DNA from: CAZHOV01 sp964534315
GTDB lineage: Bacteria; Bacteroidota; Bacteroidia; Chitinophagales; Saprospiraceae
Direction of reading: 5' to 3'
NCBI GenBank assembly: GCA_964534315.1
Contig: CAZHOV010000158.1
Location: 1-13,154, forward strand
DNA: 13,154 nucleotides
Position 1 is the first letter of the stretch, and each line of letters begins with the position of its first letter. The translations under genes and the position numbers were made by a program. This document shows positions 1 to 6,897 of this stretch, one piece after another. A model generated the notes under the pieces. That model was not told the origin of the DNA. It searched no databases and worked only from the letters and a program-made list of their open reading frames with translations.

Positions 1-60
1 ATTCGAACCCGCGACCCCAACCTTGGCAAGGTTGTGCTCTACCAACTGAGCTACTTTCGC
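1..60 (-). tRNA. tRNA-Gly (GCC), 3' end outside the window
   Basis: Read on the minus strand, the 5' acceptor strand GCGAAAG is at 60-54, followed by TA, a D arm GCTC/GAGC with loop AGTTGGTA, an anticodon stem CAACC/GGTTG enclosing TTGCCAA (anticodon GCC at 27-25), variable bases GGGTC, the T-stem 5' strand GCGGG and the T-loop TTCGAAT. The window edge cuts off the 3' T-stem strand and the acceptor 3' strand, which should begin CTTTCGC. Every visible stem pairs perfectly, so the gene looks functional. Its 5' side abuts an unusual tandem repeat that re-uses its first bases. Confidence 0.95.
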
Positions 61-188
61 AAGATAAATATGAGTTATTTTATTGTGCTCACTCCCGCTA
101 CACTTAGCGGGAAGCTACTTTCGCAAGATAAATATGAGTTATTTTATTGTGCTCACTCCCGCTACACTTAGCGGGAAGCTACTTTCGC
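49..188 (-). repeat. 64-bp tandem repeat made from the tRNA-Gly 5' end
   Basis: Two identical 64-bp units occupy 49-112 and 113-176, followed by the first 12 bases of a third at 177-188. Each unit begins with AGCTACTTTCGC, the complement of the tRNA 5' end; the copy at 49-60 is the tRNA itself. Each unit also holds the 8-base block TTGTGCTC (83-90 and 147-154), which is shared with the tRNA at 32-39, and a perfect 8-bp hairpin, TCCCGCTA-CACT-TAGCGGGA (93-112 and 157-176). The whole array lies between the tRNA promoter and the mature tRNA, so it should be transcribed as 5' leader. It is not CRISPR-like because the units are directly contiguous with no variable spacers. Confidence 0.93.
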
Positions 189-219
189 ATGTGTGACTAC
201 CTCTCTTTCGAGGCGATTG

Positions 220-252
220 CAAAGATAATACAATCAATTATAATTCGCCAAA
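220..252 (-). promoter_or_regulatory. Bacteroidota-type promoter for the tRNA-Gly transcript
   Basis: On the minus strand, TTTG (252-249) is followed after 21 bases by TATCTTTG (227-220). This matches the Bacteroidota housekeeping promoter pattern TTTG / TAnnTTTG. It lies just downstream of the ABC ATPase stop codon and points toward the repeats and the tRNA. Transcription should start near 213, giving a leader that crosses both repeat units. Confidence 0.7.
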
Positions 253-293
253 TTTATTAATGATTTTTTTGACATAATCGTTCCTTTATTTCT

Positions 294-935
294 TCACAGC
301 AGTAACTCCTCATCATAGGCAAAGTGAAAATCCTCGCCAAGACTAACTAAAATCATGCCTGCATCGTTTTTTTCACAGGCCTCTTTGATCAAGTCGGAGG
401 CGAACTTTATATTTTCATCATCTAAATGACTAAAAGGCTCATCGAGCAGCAAATAGTCGAAAGGCTGAAATATGGCCCTTAAAATAGCTACGCGCTGCCG
501 CTGGCCGTAACTTAGCGTTTGACACTTTTTATCCAAAAGGTGACCAACACCCAATATGTTGGCTTTGGTATCCAGATGCGCCTTTACCTCCTCAGCATTG
601 GTTCCGGCATTGAGCAATACATTTTCCCGGCCGGTGAGTTGAAGGAAAAGTCTTAAGTCTTGAAATACAAGGGAATAGATTTTCTGCCGGAGTTCCGACC
701 AATCGTCGTATTCTAGTTTTCTGATGTTGTTTCCTTGAAAAAAAATATCTCCCTCATAATCCTTCCGCAGCCCATATATTAAATGTAGAAAAGTAGATTT
801 TCCTTTCCCGGATGGCGCCGCCACCAGGTAGTTTTTTCCCTGCTCAAAGGTGCAATCCGATTGCCAAATCTGAGATAATTCTAATCCCTCATGTCCTTTC
901 AGTGGTTCTGGTACCACATTCAACAGTTGTATCAT
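294..935 (-). CDS. ABC transporter ATP-binding protein with degenerate motifs
   Basis: This 213-residue protein has the size and layout of a LolD/FtsE-like ABC ATPase: P-loop APSGKGKST (40-48), Q-loop FQD (Gln92), signature LSYGQRQRVA (141-150), Walker B YLLLDEP with catalytic Glu (161-167) and D-loop SHLD (169-172). Several positions are unusual. The first P-loop Gly is Ala, the LSGGQ signature reads LSYGQ, and the H-loop region reads LVSLGED, so the usual switch His appears to be absent. No membrane segment is present, so a separate permease would be needed, and none is visible in the window. It follows the lipoprotein gene on the same strand after a gap of about 114 bp containing an inverted repeat. 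The fold assignment is secure; the substrate is unknown, and reduced or atypical ATP hydrolysis is inferred. Confidence 0.88.
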   Translation of the reverse strand: MIQLLNVVPEPLKGHEGLELSQIWQSDCTFEQGKNYLVAAPSGKGKSTFLHLIYGLRKDYEGDIFFQGNNIRKLEYDDWSELRQKIYSLVFQDLRLFLQLTGRENVLLNAGTNAEEVKAHLDTKANILGVGHLLDKKCQTLSYGQRQRVAILRAIFQPFDYLLLDEPFSHLDDENIKFASDLIKEACEKNDAGMILVSLGEDFHFAYDEELLL

Positions 936-950
936 TCCAAAATAAATTTT

Positions 951-993
951 AGGCTGTATTCCTTCTAATGAACCAAAAAAAGAAATACAGCCT
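951..993 (-). terminator. Inverted repeat, possible terminator between lipoprotein and ABC genes
   Basis: Ten-base arms AGGCTGTATT (951-960) and AATACAGCCT (984-993) pair perfectly, and the stem can continue by three pairs past one mismatch. On the minus strand the hairpin is followed by AAAATTTATTTT, which is only a poor T-tract. It may terminate the lipoprotein transcript or fold in the ABC leader; the sequence does not decide between these. Confidence 0.35.
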
Positions 994-1049
994 CGATTTG
1001 CTGCCGACAGGCAAGTTTATTCTTTTGCTATTTGAAAAAAGCAACATCA

Positions 1050-2618
1050 TTACATCTCAATCCGATTACCTCCTTGCTCAACATAATCTTTATTGATCAA
1101 CTCAAAGATCTTTTTCAGGCTATTCATGTTTTTATCTCTCATTTCCATAAGAAATTCAGATCCCTCTCTTTCTACCGCGGTTTGCATAAAGGTAAGCTCT
1201 TCATATTGGTTAGAAAATTCTTCCATCATGGCTCCGCCTGTTACAAAATCCATATAATAGGCAAATAAGTTATTCTTTAGCATTTTGGCAACAGAACCAT
1301 CGAGCTTTTTCCCTACCTTACCGTTTTCAATATCAGAAAGAATCGATTCATCGCCAGAGATAAAGATCGTATTGTCTTTGATCAACACCCAGCCTTCGTC
1401 GTGAATTCCCCCATTTGATCCGTAAGGCATGGACAGCGCCATATTATTGATAAAGATATTGTTCAGCTGATAGTAATTATCTCTTACCTTAGTGACGATC
1501 TGCCGCTCAATGGCTAGATTCAGGAATTTATCGAAAACGTCTTGCTGCTTGATCGTTGTGATAAACAACCCATGTGCCACATCGCTACCTTCTTCCGGAG
1601 CATACGTAGCCAGTGCAATATCGCCACCGAAAGCCCGGACGATATCTTCAACAGTGAGTCCGTACTCCTGCATGCTGAAATCTACATAGTTTTTGGCCAT
1701 CGCTTGTTTGTTCAGTACCACATTGAGTCCTTCCAGATCCAGCGCATTAGACATCACGAAAGCAAGACCTTCACCAGGAATATACTTGGTCAGATCTTTG
1801 GATGGCTTATCCTTAAATAATTGGTCAATATCCTTGGTAAGTCCGCTTTTTAGATCCCAAAGAGAGTTTGCCACTACTTTACCTTTTTCAAAATCTGCGG
1901 AAGAGTAAATGAAGTTATCCTTAAGCGAAGCCGCATCGATATTGGCCATAGAAGCGGCAAACTGGGTTTCCTGGTTTTCAGCGATTGCGTTAGAGCTAAA
2001 CCATAATGAAATGTCGTGATCCTCTTTTAACACCTTTTGTAGGTTAGCATTATTGGCAATACTGGTTTCTGGTGTGGCAGTAAAAAATTTATTGAAAAAA
2101 TCCTCTGGTGTCATGTCGTCAGAAATAAATCCAAAGACCATTAATTGATCGTTGTAGGCCAATCCGGTCTCCTCATCTCCAAGGTAGGTGAAACCATCGA
2201 ATTGCTCAGGTTCTTTATCGGCATTTTTGAGCATACCTTTAAAGGCATTGACATCGGCAATAGAAGCAGTCATAGCTACGGAAATATCTTCAATACTTGC
2301 AGGGTTAACATACACCGAAAAGTAGGCGGCTTTAGTTAAGTCAAGACCGGAGTTTTCGGGATTTTCTAAAAACTTAACCATTTCCGGGTTTTCAGCTTCT
2401 ACTTCTTTAAGCATATCTTTGTAAAAATCCATTTGTTTAACCGCTTCAAAATCTGCCTTTTCCATAAGAGAAGGAATGTCTAAAGATATAACAGATGAAA
2501 CGTCTTGCGGGATATTAGAAAGCGAATCAGATTTGTTAATTGCTGCTTTTTTGCAAGCGCCTACCAGAAGCAGAAATGATAAAAGCAGTACAGGCAATTG
2601 AAATTTGGAAACATTCAT
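1050..2618 (-). CDS. DUF4836-like lipoprotein
   Basis: This 522-residue protein starts with a lipoprotein signal peptide: a short basic start, a hydrophobic stretch LPVLLLSFLLL, and lipobox LVGAC with the lipidated Cys at residue 22. The mature part is acidic and soluble, with no further membrane segment. The opening IPQDVSSVISLDIPSLMEKA and the later alternation of self-inspection-like segments resemble Bacteroidota proteins of the DUF4836 family, whose function is unknown; I assign the family from sequence resemblance, not a search. It lies 40 bp downstream of a glycosyltransferase on the same strand and is probably co-transcribed with it. There is no Shine-Dalgarno sequence, as usual in this phylum. 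Location at the periplasmic or outer-membrane side is inferred from the lipobox. Confidence 0.75.
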   Translation of the reverse strand: MNVSKFQLPVLLLSFLLLVGACKKAAINKSDSLSNIPQDVSSVISLDIPSLMEKADFEAVKQMDFYKDMLKEVEAENPEMVKFLENPENSGLDLTKAAYFSVYVNPASIEDISVAMTASIADVNAFKGMLKNADKEPEQFDGFTYLGDEETGLAYNDQLMVFGFISDDMTPEDFFNKFFTATPETSIANNANLQKVLKEDHDISLWFSSNAIAENQETQFAASMANIDAASLKDNFIYSSADFEKGKVVANSLWDLKSGLTKDIDQLFKDKPSKDLTKYIPGEGLAFVMSNALDLEGLNVVLNKQAMAKNYVDFSMQEYGLTVEDIVRAFGGDIALATYAPEEGSDVAHGLFITTIKQQDVFDKFLNLAIERQIVTKVRDNYYQLNNIFINNMALSMPYGSNGGIHDEGWVLIKDNTIFISGDESILSDIENGKVGKKLDGSVAKMLKNNLFAYYMDFVTGGAMMEEFSNQYEELTFMQTAVEREGSEFLMEMRDKNMNSLKKIFELINKDYVEQGGNRIEM

Positions 2619-2658
2619 ATTAAATCGTTTTGTTTAGGAATTGGTAATATAAAATTAA

Positions 2659-3870
2659 TTAGCTATAAGGTTCTCTTCGTTTGGCTTTATCCCAAATTGC
2701 TGATTGGGTACCAAAAACATAACGAAAAAAACCTCTGTAAACTGCATAATTCATAACACAAAAATAATAGGGAATAAACAAAATTTTCAGGCGTACCTTG
2801 CGCTTTTCGACGAAATAACCCGTTAGCGCAAGCAAATAGAAAAGTAACTGAGCTTCAAAAAAGATCTGGTAAAAGGAAGGTCCTTTTAAAGTCAGTAATA
2901 AGTTAGCTATCAGCATTAATAGTAGACCCAGCGGGGCTAAGGTCCATCTTAATACGCGGTGTGATATATATTGAAAACTCAACACACCATACTTAAAGAT
3001 GTTTAACAGATCTTTTAGACGAACGATCGCCTGGATACCACCTGCAGCAATGCGGATCTTGCGCTTCAACTCCTCTTTTGTTGACGCTGAGGAGCTTTCA
3101 AGAGCATAAGCATCGGGTGCATAGGCAACGCGGTATCCTCTTTGGGCGATGCGAAGGGAAAGGTAAAAGTCTTCAATAATGATGTTTTTCGGAACTGGTT
3201 CGTATAGCTCCGTTCTCACAGAAAACAATTCACCGGCGGCACCTACCACTGAATACAGCTCAAAATCCCATTTCTTGAGTGTAGATTCATACTTCCAATA
3301 AAATCCTTCACCAGCGGCGGTAGCGTCATCTTTAACTCCTTGTTTTACGCGTTTTTCTCCAGCTACCGCACCGATTTGTGGATTTTCATAGTGACGAACG
3401 ATAGATCGGATGGCGGATGAATTAACAGCGGTATTGGCATCTGAAAAAATAACAATAGGGGAGCTTATCTGCCCAATCGCACGTTCAATTGCTGCATTCT
3501 TACCTCTTCGTTCCGGTTGATGCAACAACCGAATGTTGAACTGGTCGGGAAAAGGGTAATTCTTAACGATTTGCGGTGTTTGGTCACTGGAGCCGTCTGT
3601 CACGAAAAACAAAATCATTTTTTCAGGAGGATAATCCAATTGAAGCGTATTTTCAATTTTATCCAAAATATATGATTCTTCGTTATAAGCAGCTACAATG
3701 AAGGACACTTCAGGGAGTTCTGCGAGCGCTGACAACGTGTTTAAATTGTTGGAAAATAAAAGTTTACGAATTTTTAGAATAAGGTATAACAAAAAAGGGT
3801 ATCCTACGTAAGTATAAGTTACCAAGGCCAATGAAATCCAAAAAACAAACTCCAGAACAAAAATAGCCAT
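2659..3870 (-). CDS. Membrane glycosyltransferase, family 2
   Basis: This 403-residue inverting GT-A enzyme has an N-terminal membrane anchor (about 5-32), then the GT2 catalytic core: VSFIVAAYNEE (55-65), TDGSSDQT (91-98), the metal-binding SDAN in place of DxD (143-146) and the acidic EDF (233-235). The segment RKIRIAAGG (270-278) sits where processive GT2 enzymes carry QxxRW, but is not that motif. Further hydrophobic segments follow between about 310 and 375. The layout fits a cytoplasmic-face enzyme transferring sugar from a nucleotide donor to a membrane-bound acceptor. It is transcribed divergently from the polysaccharide operon and precedes the lipoprotein gene by 40 bp. Donor and product cannot be read from the sequence. 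Confidence 0.9.
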   Translation of the reverse strand: MAIFVLEFVFWISLALVTYTYVGYPFLLYLILKIRKLLFSNNLNTLSALAELPEVSFIVAAYNEESYILDKIENTLQLDYPPEKMILFFVTDGSSDQTPQIVKNYPFPDQFNIRLLHQPERRGKNAAIERAIGQISSPIVIFSDANTAVNSSAIRSIVRHYENPQIGAVAGEKRVKQGVKDDATAAGEGFYWKYESTLKKWDFELYSVVGAAGELFSVRTELYEPVPKNIIIEDFYLSLRIAQRGYRVAYAPDAYALESSSASTKEELKRKIRIAAGGIQAIVRLKDLLNIFKYGVLSFQYISHRVLRWTLAPLGLLLMLIANLLLTLKGPSFYQIFFEAQLLFYLLALTGYFVEKRKVRLKILFIPYYFCVMNYAVYRGFFRYVFGTQSAIWDKAKRREPYS

Positions 3871-3927
3871 GTTTATCGCTTATGGGTTTGATAGTTGTAA
3901 AGTGTAAAGGGCTATTCTTCACAATCT

Positions 3928-3968
3928 AAAAAAGTAAATGCGAAAAAACTTATTTTTTTCCATTTACT
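3928..3968 (-). terminator. Leader hairpin with T-run, candidate attenuator of the GT2 gene
   Basis: Arms AGTAAATG (3933-3940) and CATTTACT (3961-3968) pair perfectly, and the inner A-run and T-run extend the stem to about 16 pairs with two mismatches. On the minus strand the hairpin runs directly into TTTTTT (3933-3928). This is the form of an intrinsic terminator, but it lies some 60 bases upstream of the GT2 start codon rather than after a gene. The stem is AT-rich and therefore weak. Confidence 0.35.
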
Positions 3969-3980
3969 GGCATTTTCAAA

Positions 3981-4012
3981 AAAAATTAAAGCAAAACTTT
4001 TGTAAACAAAAG
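3981..4012 (-). promoter_or_regulatory. Candidate promoter and palindromic site upstream of the GT2 gene
   Basis: On the minus strand TTTG (4010-4007) and TAATTTTT (3988-3981) are 18 bases apart, close to the Bacteroidota promoter pattern, though the last consensus G is missing. The -33 side is covered by the palindrome CTTTTGT-AA-ACAAAAG (3997-4012) and by an overlapping CAAAACTTTTG (3992-4002). The overlap suggests an operator, but AT-rich DNA produces such symmetry readily. Confidence 0.3.
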
Positions 4013-4144
4013 ATTAATTTTTCTGATCAACCCCGAATTGGTTATACGAATTGTTGCATTTGTTAATTTTTCATTCTATTATCACGGACAACAATTGTAG
4101 AAGAACAATTAATAAATCGAATACAAAAAAAAGTTAATCTCTAG

Positions 4145-4174
4145 TTGATTTGCAATCAATCAAATTTAATTTTT
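4145..4174 (+). promoter_or_regulatory. Candidate promoter of the polysaccharide operon
   Basis: TTG (4145-4147) and TAATTTTT (4167-4174) are exactly 19 bases apart, the spacing of the Flavobacterium-type promoter; the last base of TAnnTTTG is not matched. Transcription would start near 4181, leaving a leader of about 185 bases before the first gene. No better match was found between 4013 and 4365. Confidence 0.3.
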
Positions 4175-4365
4175 TTTTGAATTTACCTTTTTTGAAGGTG
4201 CAATTACAGTAAATAATTGGTACATTTAAGGTGATAAAACAAGTGTGACTTCCTTTATTAAGGGCCGTCTTCAATTCGTTAAAAATGCTATGGTAGCCAA
4301 ATTATTTATCATTAATTCTAGATGTCTACAACTACAAGCATTTATAGTTTCAACGAAAAAGTGAA

Positions 4366-4761
4366 ATGGAGAAAAAACTTGTTTTTGTGATTGAGGAAAA
4401 AGAGCAGCTGAGAAAGTTTTTGGGAACAATACTAATCAAGAATTATCGGGTTTTAACCTTCGCTGATGATTTATCTGCAATGGCAGTTCTAAGCAAAGGA
4501 GAGATTCCCGAAGTGCTCATTATTAGCATAAGGAGAGAACATAAACACAAAAAAAATTGGGGGCTTCAATTTATTAATGACCTTAAAATTTCCGGCCTGT
4601 TTCGGGATATTCCCGTAGTCGCTATCATGGATGGGCAGGTCGAGAAAACCGGTTTGAAGCTAAAAGATCTCGGAGTGGAGGATATTTTCTATTCTCCTTT
4701 TGATCCGGAACATCTTTTAACAAAAATCGGATTTCTATCAGGAGGTTTTAAGTCGGCATAA
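4366..4761 (+). CDS. Degenerate response-regulator receiver protein (pseudo-receiver)
   Basis: This stand-alone 131-residue protein follows the receiver-domain pattern from end to end: LVFVIEEKEQLRKFLGTIL (5-23) matches the first strand and acidic pair (Glu10, Glu11), EVLIISIRRE the third strand, DIPVVAIMDG the fourth, and LGVEDIFYSPFDPEHLLTKI the C-terminal part. The phospho-acceptor Asp expected after LIIS is replaced by Ile, and the conserved Lys before Pro-Phe is Ser (YSPF). Phosphorylation by a histidine kinase is therefore unlikely. It has no output domain. It is the first gene of the polysaccharide operon, 44 bp ahead of a transferase that carries another degenerate receiver-like module. 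A role as a protein-interaction or regulatory partner of that enzyme is inferred. Confidence 0.8.
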   Translation: MEKKLVFVIEEKEQLRKFLGTILIKNYRVLTFADDLSAMAVLSKGEIPEVLIISIRREHKHKKNWGLQFINDLKISGLFRDIPVVAIMDGQVEKTGLKLKDLGVEDIFYSPFDPEHLLTKIGFLSGGFKSA

Positions 4762-4805
4762 TTTGAATTGAATTCTTTAATTTATCTGACCTAAACAAAC
4801 ATACT

Positions 4806-5909
4806 ATGGAAGAGTTTTCTACTCTTTTTAAAACAGCACCTATTGCCATTAAGTTCAATCGATTTCTATCGATTGGATTCAAAAAAGCGGCACTGCCTTC
4901 TACTCGGTTTTCCCATCAGGAAGGTTCTCCAATCATCGGTTTTGATAACCCTGATGATGCCCTCCGATGGATCAAATACACGGCAAAAGACGATCAAAAA
5001 AATTCGATCGAGGCTGTTCTTTGCAACCTGGAAGTCCTTGAAAACGAATCATATAGCTTTGTAAGAACACTCAGGTCGGAGCCATTTTTTTCCTTCATTC
5101 CCATTATTGCTATCGCTCCGCCTAATAAAAAACTAGATAAAGCCGCTATTCTGCAGGAGGGAATTGACGACTGCTACGCGCTACCTGTTGATTGGTCTAC
5201 CATCCTCAAACGGGTTGAGTACCTTAGAACCAATAAAATAAAAATTCAACAACACGTACACGAGCGTGATGAGTTGGGATTAGATTTTCCTTTAAGCAAA
5301 CGAATATTTGACATCTTCTTTTCTGTAGTGGCCCTTTTGGCTTTGTTTCCGTTGTTTCTTATTGTTACCACTATAATTTTTCTTGAATCCAGAGGCCCGG
5401 TCATCTATACTTCCAAAAGGGTAGGGGCAGGATATCGCGTGTTTAAGTTTTATAAATTTAGGTCCATGGTCAAGGATGCAGACGCTAAATTGCAGAATTT
5501 GAGCCATAAAAATCAATACAAACCCCAAAACGGTTCTCAAGCAGTTTCATTTATTAAAATAAAAAACGATCCCCGAATTACCCGGTTTGGTCATTTCCTT
5601 AGAAAGACCAGTATTGATGAATTACCTCAGTTTTTCAATGTATTAAAAGGCGATATGTCGATCGTCGGCAACCGGCCACTTCCTTTATACGAAGCTAAAC
5701 AGCTCGTAACGGATCACCAGGTCAAACGATTTTTAGCACCTGCCGGCCTAACTGGACTGTGGCAGGTCACTAAAAGAGGAAAGGATGATGTGTCGGCTTC
5801 CGAACGCATTGCGCTGGATATCGAATACGCTAACACCTATTCGTTCTGGGGCGATCTAAAAATTATTTCGCGAACGATACCTGCAATGATCCAGGAAGAA
5901 ACTGTTTAA
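4806..5909 (+). CDS. Polyprenyl-phosphate sugar-1-phosphate transferase with receiver-like N-terminal domain
   Basis: The C-terminal two thirds are a PglC/WcaJ-type monotopic phosphoglycosyl transferase. They contain the hydrophobic re-entrant segment (about 165-194) followed by ESRGPVIY, FYKFRSM (215-221), the catalytic Asp-Glu pair in SIDELPQF (271-272), IVGNRPLP (286-293; the family usually has VGPRP) and GLTGLWQV (314-321). Such enzymes load the first sugar phosphate onto undecaprenyl phosphate at the inner membrane. Residues about 43-140 resemble a receiver domain in strand order and ending (IEAVLCNLEV, FIPIIAIAPP, GIDDCYALPVDW), but the phospho-acceptor Asp is Asn74 and the Lys is Leu126. 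The usual membrane-spanning N-terminal CoA-binding-like region of WcaJ is absent. It is the second gene of the operon and the probable initiating enzyme. Confidence 0.9.
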   Translation: MEEFSTLFKTAPIAIKFNRFLSIGFKKAALPSTRFSHQEGSPIIGFDNPDDALRWIKYTAKDDQKNSIEAVLCNLEVLENESYSFVRTLRSEPFFSFIPIIAIAPPNKKLDKAAILQEGIDDCYALPVDWSTILKRVEYLRTNKIKIQQHVHERDELGLDFPLSKRIFDIFFSVVALLALFPLFLIVTTIIFLESRGPVIYTSKRVGAGYRVFKFYKFRSMVKDADAKLQNLSHKNQYKPQNGSQAVSFIKIKNDPRITRFGHFLRKTSIDELPQFFNVLKGDMSIVGNRPLPLYEAKQLVTDHQVKRFLAPAGLTGLWQVTKRGKDDVSASERIALDIEYANTYSFWGDLKIISRTIPAMIQEETV

Positions 5910-5933
5910 TACTATTTGCCCAATAATCACTCT

Positions 5934-6887
5934 ATGGATGGTACTGCTCCACTTGTTTCTATAATCACTATAAATTATAATGCCCATGAGGCTACACTTG
6001 ACTTACTGCATTCTCTCGAAAAGCAAACTTATCGTCCTGTCGAGATCATTGTAGTGGATAATGGCTCCTCTAACTTTCCGGCAGCACGTTTTAAGACCGA
6101 ATTTCCAGAGGTGCAATTCGTACTATCCAAAAAAAATCTCGGCTTTGCCGGCGGCAATAATCTGGGAGTGCAAAGAAGTAAAGGAGATTACCTCTTTTTT
6201 GTCAATAACGATACCGAAGTGACCGTCGAACTGATCCGAAATCTAGTAGACACCTTCAAAACCCAACCTAATCTGGGAGCCCTGAGCCCGAAAATACTTT
6301 ATTTTCCAACATCTGGTACTAAAAATGATATAATCCAATATGCCGGCACAACTTCTGTCCATCCGCTCACCGGAAGAAATCAAACGATAGGGGAAGGAGA
6401 GCAGGACTCCGAAAAATACCGTTCGTTTGTAAAAACGGCTTACACGCATGGCGCAGCCATGATGGTGCCCCGTGCGTTAATCAAAGAAGTTGGATTAATG
6501 CCGGAAGACTTTTTCTTGTATTACGAAGAGCTGGATTGGTGTGAAAAGATCCGAAAAAAAGGCTACGAAATAGGGGTACAACTCAATGCAACCATCTATC
6601 ATAAAGAATCCTTGACTACCGGAAAAGCCTCACCGCTCAAAACCTATTACCTGACCAGGAACCGCATTTTATTTATGCGTAGAAACTTCGATTCTTTTTC
6701 TTTACTAGCATTTACGCTGTTTTTTACCTTTACTTCGGTTCCGGCAAACTTTTTGAGCTACTTAATAACCGGAGACTGGAAATTGATGAATGCTTTTTTC
6801 AGGGGTATTTCCTGGCACTTTCAACATAAAGCGCCAAAAAGGTTGCCTACATTAACGCAAATTCTCTCAACAAAAGAAAAATCCTAA
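5934..6887 (+). CDS. Glycosyltransferase family 2, rhamnosyltransferase-like
   Basis: The reading frame opens with TTG at 5916, but the ATG at 5934 is preferred because it places the conserved first strand (LVSIITINYN) near the N-terminus; the product is then 317 residues, 24 bp after the previous stop. Motifs are VDNGSS (41-46), KNLGFAGGNNLG (67-78), the metal-binding NNDTE (91-95), THGAAMMVPR (171-180) and the acidic YYEELDWCEKI (197-207), all typical of WbbL-like GT2 enzymes that add rhamnose or a related sugar to lipid-linked glycans. A hydrophobic segment near 256-280 suggests membrane association. Donor identity is not readable from the sequence. It lies between the initiating transferase and a second GT2. 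Confidence 0.9.
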   Translation: MDGTAPLVSIITINYNAHEATLDLLHSLEKQTYRPVEIIVVDNGSSNFPAARFKTEFPEVQFVLSKKNLGFAGGNNLGVQRSKGDYLFFVNNDTEVTVELIRNLVDTFKTQPNLGALSPKILYFPTSGTKNDIIQYAGTTSVHPLTGRNQTIGEGEQDSEKYRSFVKTAYTHGAAMMVPRALIKEVGLMPEDFFLYYEELDWCEKIRKKGYEIGVQLNATIYHKESLTTGKASPLKTYYLTRNRILFMRRNFDSFSLLAFTLFFTFTSVPANFLSYLITGDWKLMNAFFRGISWHFQHKAPKRLPTLTQILSTKEKS

Positions 6888-6897
6888 ATTGTACCGT

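Larger units (their letters stand above)
3871..4365. other. Divergent AT-rich intergenic region, 495 bp
   Basis: No gene is supported here. The stretch is very AT-rich and holds the control signals for the divergent glycosyltransferase and polysaccharide operon: one candidate promoter for each strand, a palindrome overlapping the minus-strand promoter, a hairpin followed by a T-run in the minus-strand leader, an 8-bp palindrome ACAATTGT (4091-4098), and a small hairpin ACCTT/AAGGT (4185-4199). The hairpin and the promoter candidates are listed separately. Confidence 0.7.

Noticed and set aside
49..188. CRISPR-like array
   Set aside because: The units are contiguous identical copies without unique spacers, and they contain tRNA sequence.
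4322..4390. 22-codon upstream frame overlapping the pseudo-receiver start
   Set aside because: Short, without recognisable features, and such frames are expected by chance in AT-rich leaders.
5916..5933. TTG start for the rhamnosyltransferase-like gene
   Set aside because: An ATG 18 bases downstream precedes the conserved domain directly; the same reasoning was used at 6889 and 8867.
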